From: an uncultured Clostridia bacterium
GTDB lineage: Bacteria > Bacillota > Clostridia > Christensenellales > Borkfalkiaceae
Length of the DNA stretch: 64,000 bases
Assembly: GCA_944337235.1 (NCBI GenBank)
Contig: CALVLK010000006.1
Coordinates: forward strand, 1-64,000
Direction of reading: 5' to 3'
The translations under genes and the position numbers were made by a program. Of this stretch, positions 60,104 through 64,000 are shown piece by piece; positions within the stretch are counted from its first letter, which is position 1, and the number at the start of each line of letters is the position of its first letter. The notes beneath the pieces were generated by a model. The model saw only the letters and a program-made list of their open reading frames with translations, searched no databases and had not been told where the DNA came from.

Positions 60104-62182
60104 TTATTTTACGCTGTAAAGGATCTCGCTGTAGGTGGGATAGGGCCAGTCCTCTGCGGCGCAGATCTTCTCCATGCCGTCGGCAATGGAGCGGACTGCC
60201 TCCATATCGGGCACGATGACGTGCGCCATCTTTCCCGCTGCGGCGGCCTCACCCTCGGGCATCTCCACAAGGTCCTTCTCCAGCTTGGAGACGGCAGCCA
60301 TCATGGCGTCGTTCATACCCGAAAGCTGCTCCAGAAGCTTCACGTCCGCCTCGCAGGCGATCGTCTCGCTGACGGCGCGCTTTGCGGTAACGGCATTGCA
60401 CAGTTTGGTGATATAGCGATTGACGGCGGGGTAGATATCCTGCTTTGCCATCTCGATCATGGTGAGCGCCTCGATGTTGATGGTCTTGTTGTAGTTCTCC
60501 AGCTGGATATTCGCGCGCGCGATGACCTCCTTCTGGGTGTACACGCCCTGGCGCACGAACACGTCGATCGCGTCCTGCTTGAAGTACTCCAGCGCGGCGT
60601 CTGCCGTCGTCTTGTTGTTGATGAGCCCTCTGCGCTCTGCCTCCGGCTCCCAATCGGGGCCGTAACCGTTGAAGTTGAAGATGATGCGGTAATGGTCCTT
60701 GAGCAGCTTTTCGGTGAGCTGTGCGCACGCGGCGTCGAAATCTTTCGCCTTGGAGAGGGTATCCACCGCCTCGGCGAACAGTTCGGCGACGATGGTGTTG
60801 AGCACGATGTTGGGATCGGCGACGGAGGCCTGCGAGCCGAGCATGCGGAATTCAAACTTGTTCCCCGTGAATGCGAAGGGCGAAGTGCGGTTTCTGTCCG
60901 TCGTATCGATGGGGAAGATGGGCGACTCGGGCACGCCGATGGAGCCGGGAATCGCCTTCTTCGGCACATATTCCCTGCCCAGCACGATGCTGTCGACAAG
61001 AGCACCCAGCTGATCGCCGAGATAGATCGAGATGATCGCGGGGGGCGCCTCGTTCGCGCCCAGGCGGTGATCGTTGCCCGCCGAAGCGACCGATGCGCGG
61101 AAGATGCCCTGATAGCGGTCGACCGCTGCGATGACGCAGGCAAGGATGAGCATGAAGCGGGGATTCTTTTCGGGATTTTCACCGGGATCGAGCAGGTTGA
61201 GCCCGTCGTCGGTGGAGAGCGACCAGTTGTTGTGCTTGCCCGAGCCGTTCACGCCCTCGAAGGGCTTTTCGTGCAGCAGGCAGACGAGGTGATGCTTCTG
61301 CGCGACCTTCTTCATCAGCTCCATCGTCAGCTGATTGTGATCGACCGCGACGTTGGTGGTCGTGAATACGGGGGCGAGCTCGTGCTGTGCGGGCGCGACC
61401 TCGTTGTGCTTGGTCTTGGCAAAGATGCCCATGCGCCACAGCGTCTCGTCCAGGTCGCACATAAACTCGGAGATGCGCGTCTTGAGCACGCCGAAGTAGT
61501 GATCTTCCAGTTCCTGCCCTCTTGAAGGAGGAGCGCCGAACAGCGTTCTGCCCGTGAGGATGAGATCCTTGCGTTTGAGATACACATCCTCATCGATGAG
61601 GAAATATTCCTGCTCGGGGCCGACGGTGGTGGATACCTTTTTGCATTCGATGCCGAACAGTTTCAAAAGGCGCTTCGCCTGCGTGTCGAGCGCGGTCATG
61701 GATTTGAGCAGCGGCGCCTTCTTGTCCAGCGTCTCGCCCGTGTAAGAGACGAACACGGTGGGAATATAAAGCGTTCCCTCTTTGACGAAGGCGGGCGAAG
61801 TGGGATCCCACGCCGTGTAGCCGCGCGCATTTGAAGTCGCACGCGATCCGCCCGAAGGGAAGCTCGAGGCGTCGGGCTCGCCCACGATCAGGCTCTTGCC
61901 CGTCAGCTGCATGATCACTCTGTCGCCCGAGGGCTCGATAAAGCTGTCGTGCTTTTCTGCCGTCAGATTGGTCAGGGGCTGGAACCAGTGCGTGTAATGC
62001 GTTGCGCCCTTCGAGATCGCCCAGTCCTTCATGGCGTTCGCAACGGCGCTTGCGATCCCGGAATCGAGCGGCTCTCCCGCGTCGATGGTCCTGCGCAGGG
62101 AGCGGTACACTTCCTTGGGCAGCGAGTTTTTCATGACTTCGTCGTTAAAGACGTTCGTCCCGAAAATTTCGGTCACGTTCAT
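60104..62182 (-). CDS. glnN: Glutamine synthetase type III
   Basis: Makes glutamine from glutamate, ammonia and ATP. 692 residues, the type III length. The catalytic domain shows FPSGGSRATSNARGYTAWDP, VGPEQEYFLID, NEVAPAQHELAPVF, VNGSGKHNNWSLST (metal and ATP region) and NRTSPFAFTGNKFEFRMLG, and the type III C-terminal helical region is present. AAAGGAGAG precedes the ATG. Monocistronic, with a palindrome over its -35. Confidence 0.95.
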   Translation of the reverse strand: MNVTEIFGTNVFNDEVMKNSLPKEVYRSLRRTIDAGEPLDSGIASAVANAMKDWAISKGATHYTHWFQPLTNLTAEKHDSFIEPSGDRVIMQLTGKSLIVGEPDASSFPSGGSRATSNARGYTAWDPTSPAFVKEGTLYIPTVFVSYTGETLDKKAPLLKSMTALDTQAKRLLKLFGIECKKVSTTVGPEQEYFLIDEDVYLKRKDLILTGRTLFGAPPSRGQELEDHYFGVLKTRISEFMCDLDETLWRMGIFAKTKHNEVAPAQHELAPVFTTTNVAVDHNQLTMELMKKVAQKHHLVCLLHEKPFEGVNGSGKHNNWSLSTDDGLNLLDPGENPEKNPRFMLILACVIAAVDRYQGIFRASVASAGNDHRLGANEAPPAIISIYLGDQLGALVDSIVLGREYVPKKAIPGSIGVPESPIFPIDTTDRNRTSPFAFTGNKFEFRMLGSQASVADPNIVLNTIVAELFAEAVDTLSKAKDFDAACAQLTEKLLKDHYRIIFNFNGYGPDWEPEAERRGLINNKTTADAALEYFKQDAIDVFVRQGVYTQKEVIARANIQLENYNKTINIEALTMIEMAKQDIYPAVNRYITKLCNAVTAKRAVSETIACEADVKLLEQLSGMNDAMMAAVSKLEKDLVEMPEGEAAAAGKMAHVIVPDMEAVRSIADGMEKICAAEDWPYPTYSEILYSVK

Positions 62183-62220
62183 TGAAGCTCTCCTTTCTGA
62201 TTGGTAAATTTATCATGTTC

Positions 62221-62249
62221 ATTATAAAAATTTTCCCCCGCGAAGTCAA
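62221..62249 (-). promoter_or_regulatory. Promoter of glnN
   Basis: Leftward -35 TTGACT (62244-62249), a 17-base spacer and -10 TATAAT (62221-62226). Confidence 0.82.
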
Positions 62250-62272
62250 ATGTTTGACGGCAATTTTTGCCG
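62245..62272. promoter_or_regulatory. Two inverted repeats at the glnN promoter
   Basis: GTCAAATGTTTGAC (62245-62258) overlaps the -35, and CGGCAATTTTTGCCG (62258-62272) lies directly upstream. Candidate operator sites for nitrogen or glutamine control; neither fits the known GlnR box. Confidence 0.5.
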
Positions 62273-62336
62273 CAGAACCTGTGTAATATCATATACTAAG
62301 TATAATTTCTGCTTATATTTTATTTGCAATACATCA

Positions 62337-62364
62337 AAAAACGACCGCATTCACGGTCGTTTTT
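62337..62364 (-). terminator. Terminator after the GH51 gene
   Basis: AAAACGACCG / CGGTCGTTTT stem followed leftwards by TTTTTTG. Confidence 0.85.
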
Positions 62365-62399
62365 CTAATAAATTATAAATCGTCAATTTGTCAGACGAA

Positions 62400-64000
62400 T
62401 TATTTGCGAAACACAAGCACCTGGAAGCTGTGCGGGGGAATCGTCAGCGTGCGCTCTGAAGAGGGCGCCACCTCCACGGGCTCGACGGCATGCGGATCTT
62501 CCATGGTATTGTATGCCGAAAGCGGCGCCTCCATGCAGATGATGCGCGTGAGCGAGCCGAAATCGTAGTCGCCGTCCACCTCTGCCTCGAGCGCGCGGTC
62601 GCCCGCGTTGACCACCTTGACATAGACGAGCCCCTCCCGTTCGCTGGCAGAGGCATAGACCTTCTCCTCCCCCTCCACCGCCGTTCTGAGGACATAATTC
62701 CCCGTATAGAGGCTGTACAGCCGCTGCACATGATAGCTCGCCGTCGCATAAGAGCGGCTGCCGTCGAACCAGATGAGATCTGGGCTCCACTGCGTATAGC
62801 CCAGCCTTGCAAACAGGGGAGCATAGGAGGCCATGACGACAACGTCGGCATTGCGCTCCATACCCGTCATGAAGGCGGCCTCTGCAAGGGTGCCCTCCCA
62901 CACGTTTGCCTCGGGCGCGTTGAAGAGCGCGCAGCCCGCCCCCGGAACATGGGCGGCATACTCGCCCGCGTACACCTTGCACCCGCGCGGATATGCGTCG
63001 TACATCTGCGTATGTGCATACAGCCACTCGGGCGGCATATAGAAGTGCTCGTCGACGGCATACACAAAATCGGGATTTTCCTCTGCGCGCGCCCTGATCC
63101 ACTTCCATGCGTCCAAGTACGTCTCCGTCTCCACCGTGGGCCCCGCCGTGCCGATCAGTCTGATCGCGGGGTACACCTCGTGGATGCGCTGCTCAAAGAG
63201 CTCATAGCGCCTGTAAAATGCGTTGTCCCCCCGCTCCCACTGCTCGTTTCCGATGCCGAGATATTCCAGACCGAAGGGCTCGGGATGCCCCATCTCGGCG
63301 CGCACGCTGCCCCACTCGGTGTCCGTGCCGCCGTTCGCAAATTCGATGAGATCGAGCGCGTCCTGCACGCAGCTCTCCCACTCCTCGCTGCCGATGGGCA
63401 CACACTCCGTCGACATATACTCGCACGCGATGCCCACCCCGACCACGGGGAGCGCCTTCGCGCCGAGGTACTCGCAGAGCAGGAAAAATTCGTAAAACCC
63501 GATGCCGAGCGTCTGGCCGTAGTGCGCATAGGGGGTGACAAAGCCGTTCTGTTCATCGGCGGCGTGCACCGCCCAGCGGTTCCAGTTGTGCCTTCTGTAC
63601 TCCACCGGCCCGAGCGTATCCTTCCAGCGGTAGCGGTTTGCAAAGGTGTTCCCCTCCACCACACAGCCGCCGGGAAAGCGGAGAAATCCCGGCTTGAGCT
63701 CCTTCATCCACTCGGCAAGGTCGCGGCGGAACACCCCCTTGATGGCGTTTTCGGGGATGAGCGAAAAGCAGTCGAGGTGCACCGTGCCGGCGCCCCCCAT
63801 CACAAAGGCAAAGTCGGCGCGGTCTGCGTCTGCCTTCGCCTTCAGGCGAAAGGAAAATTTCCGCCACTTTCCGTCTGCACGGATGCGCAGCTTTTTGACG
63901 ATAAGCGGCGCCCCCTCCGCATAGACGCCCACCTCGGCGCTCCCCTTATAGTCGTAAGAACGCAAATAGAACGACAGGTTATAGCGCATGTCCTTTTGCA
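62400..64000 (-). CDS. Alpha-L-arabinofuranosidase, family GH51 (N-terminus beyond window)
   Basis: Removes terminal arabinofuranose from arabinan or arabinoxylan fragments. At least 533 residues are present and the frame stays open at the window edge. It includes part of the N-terminal carbohydrate-binding-like region, then the (beta/alpha)8 barrel: FLRFPGGCVVEGNTFANRYR, WKDTLGPVEYR, the acid/base Glu in YLGIGNEQWERG, the nucleophile Glu in KVYAGEYAAHV, and a C-terminal beta domain (IPPHSFQVLVFRK). No signal peptide is visible in this part. Complements the GH43 gene. Confidence 0.92.
   Translation of the reverse strand, partial: QKDMRYNLSFYLRSYDYKGSAEVGVYAEGAPLIVKKLRIRADGKWRKFSFRLKAKADADRADFAFVMGGAGTVHLDCFSLIPENAIKGVFRRDLAEWMKELKPGFLRFPGGCVVEGNTFANRYRWKDTLGPVEYRRHNWNRWAVHAADEQNGFVTPYAHYGQTLGIGFYEFFLLCEYLGAKALPVVGVGIACEYMSTECVPIGSEEWESCVQDALDLIEFANGGTDTEWGSVRAEMGHPEPFGLEYLGIGNEQWERGDNAFYRRYELFEQRIHEVYPAIRLIGTAGPTVETETYLDAWKWIRARAEENPDFVYAVDEHFYMPPEWLYAHTQMYDAYPRGCKVYAGEYAAHVPGAGCALFNAPEANVWEGTLAEAAFMTGMERNADVVVMASYAPLFARLGYTQWSPDLIWFDGSRSYATASYHVQRLYSLYTGNYVLRTAVEGEEKVYASASEREGLVYVKVVNAGDRALEAEVDGDYDFGSLTRIICMEAPLSAYNTMEDPHAVEPVEVAPSSERTLTIPPHSFQVLVFRK

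Noticed and set aside
22383..62258. Shared CAAACATTTG core in the phage-module palindrome and the glnN palindrome
   Set aside because: The flanks and arm structures differ, and the core is short and AT-rich, so chance is the simplest explanation.

Overview
The window is a GC-rich, densely coded bacterial chromosome segment, most likely from an uncultured gut-type Clostridia (Bacillota). Supporting signs are the spore-associated genes cwlD and yunB, a type III glutamine synthetase, an NfnAB-type flavoprotein pair, a T-box leader on ileS, DegV, consensus sigma-A promoters with 16-18 bp spacers, and palindromic repeats of a kind familiar from gut Firmicutes. The genus cannot be fixed from the sequence alone.

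Layout. 1-8.2 kb: one minus-strand arginine/carbamoyl-phosphate operon, argG-argC-argJ-argB-argD-argF-carA-carB (carB cut by the window edge, argH not present), from a single strong promoter. 8.2-13.7 kb: acyl-ACP thioesterase plus a small membrane protein, a CwlD-like amidase, nfnA-gltA, and divergent degV. 13.7-22.4 kb: a compact minus-strand phage head module (a possible late regulator, large terminase, small protein, portal, scaffold-like protein, major capsid, connector, two more structural-type proteins). It has no visible integrase, lysis or tail-fibre genes, and an exported-protein gene of opposite orientation is wedged into it. 22.5-26.2 kb: a large exported beta-propeller/SH3-type membrane-anchored protein and an intracellular GH43 glycosidase. 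26.2-31.6 kb: a palindromic repeat cluster and two tandem cassettes, each an AT-rich exported protein plus an FtsX-like permease without its own ATPase. 31.6-36.8 kb: lipoprotein, a radC-like gene/histidine kinase/response regulator operon, and an M20 dipeptidase. 36.8-45.6 kb: ileS with a T-box leader, a small HMA protein, a HAD hydrolase, a tyrS-yigZ-ilvE operon preceded by a tyrosine-codon-rich leader peptide and terminator, and a WYL regulator. 45.7-50.9 kb: MurG-like transferase, yunB, and a marR-ABC transporter-small protein operon. 50.9-56.9 kb: an RNA methyltransferase, an ABC ATPase/permease pair, and a third exported-protein/permease cassette whose exported protein carries a large internal in-frame deletion. 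57-64 kb: a LysR-flanked hydrolase/acetyltransferase operon with a damaged cyclophilin-like gene, glnN, and a GH51 arabinofuranosidase cut by the window edge.

The genes suggest a saccharolytic anaerobe (arabinose-releasing GH43 and GH51) that makes its own arginine and manages nitrogen through GlnN and glutamate-linked flavoproteins. It appears to control aminoacyl-tRNA synthetases by leader RNA in two ways: tRNA sensing for ileS and apparent ribosome-stalling attenuation for tyrS.

The strongest candidates for something new are the tyrS leader-peptide attenuator, the three-copy exported-protein/orphan-permease family, and the stripped-down phage head module. Several promoters also lie so close to their start codons that the mRNAs should be leaderless.
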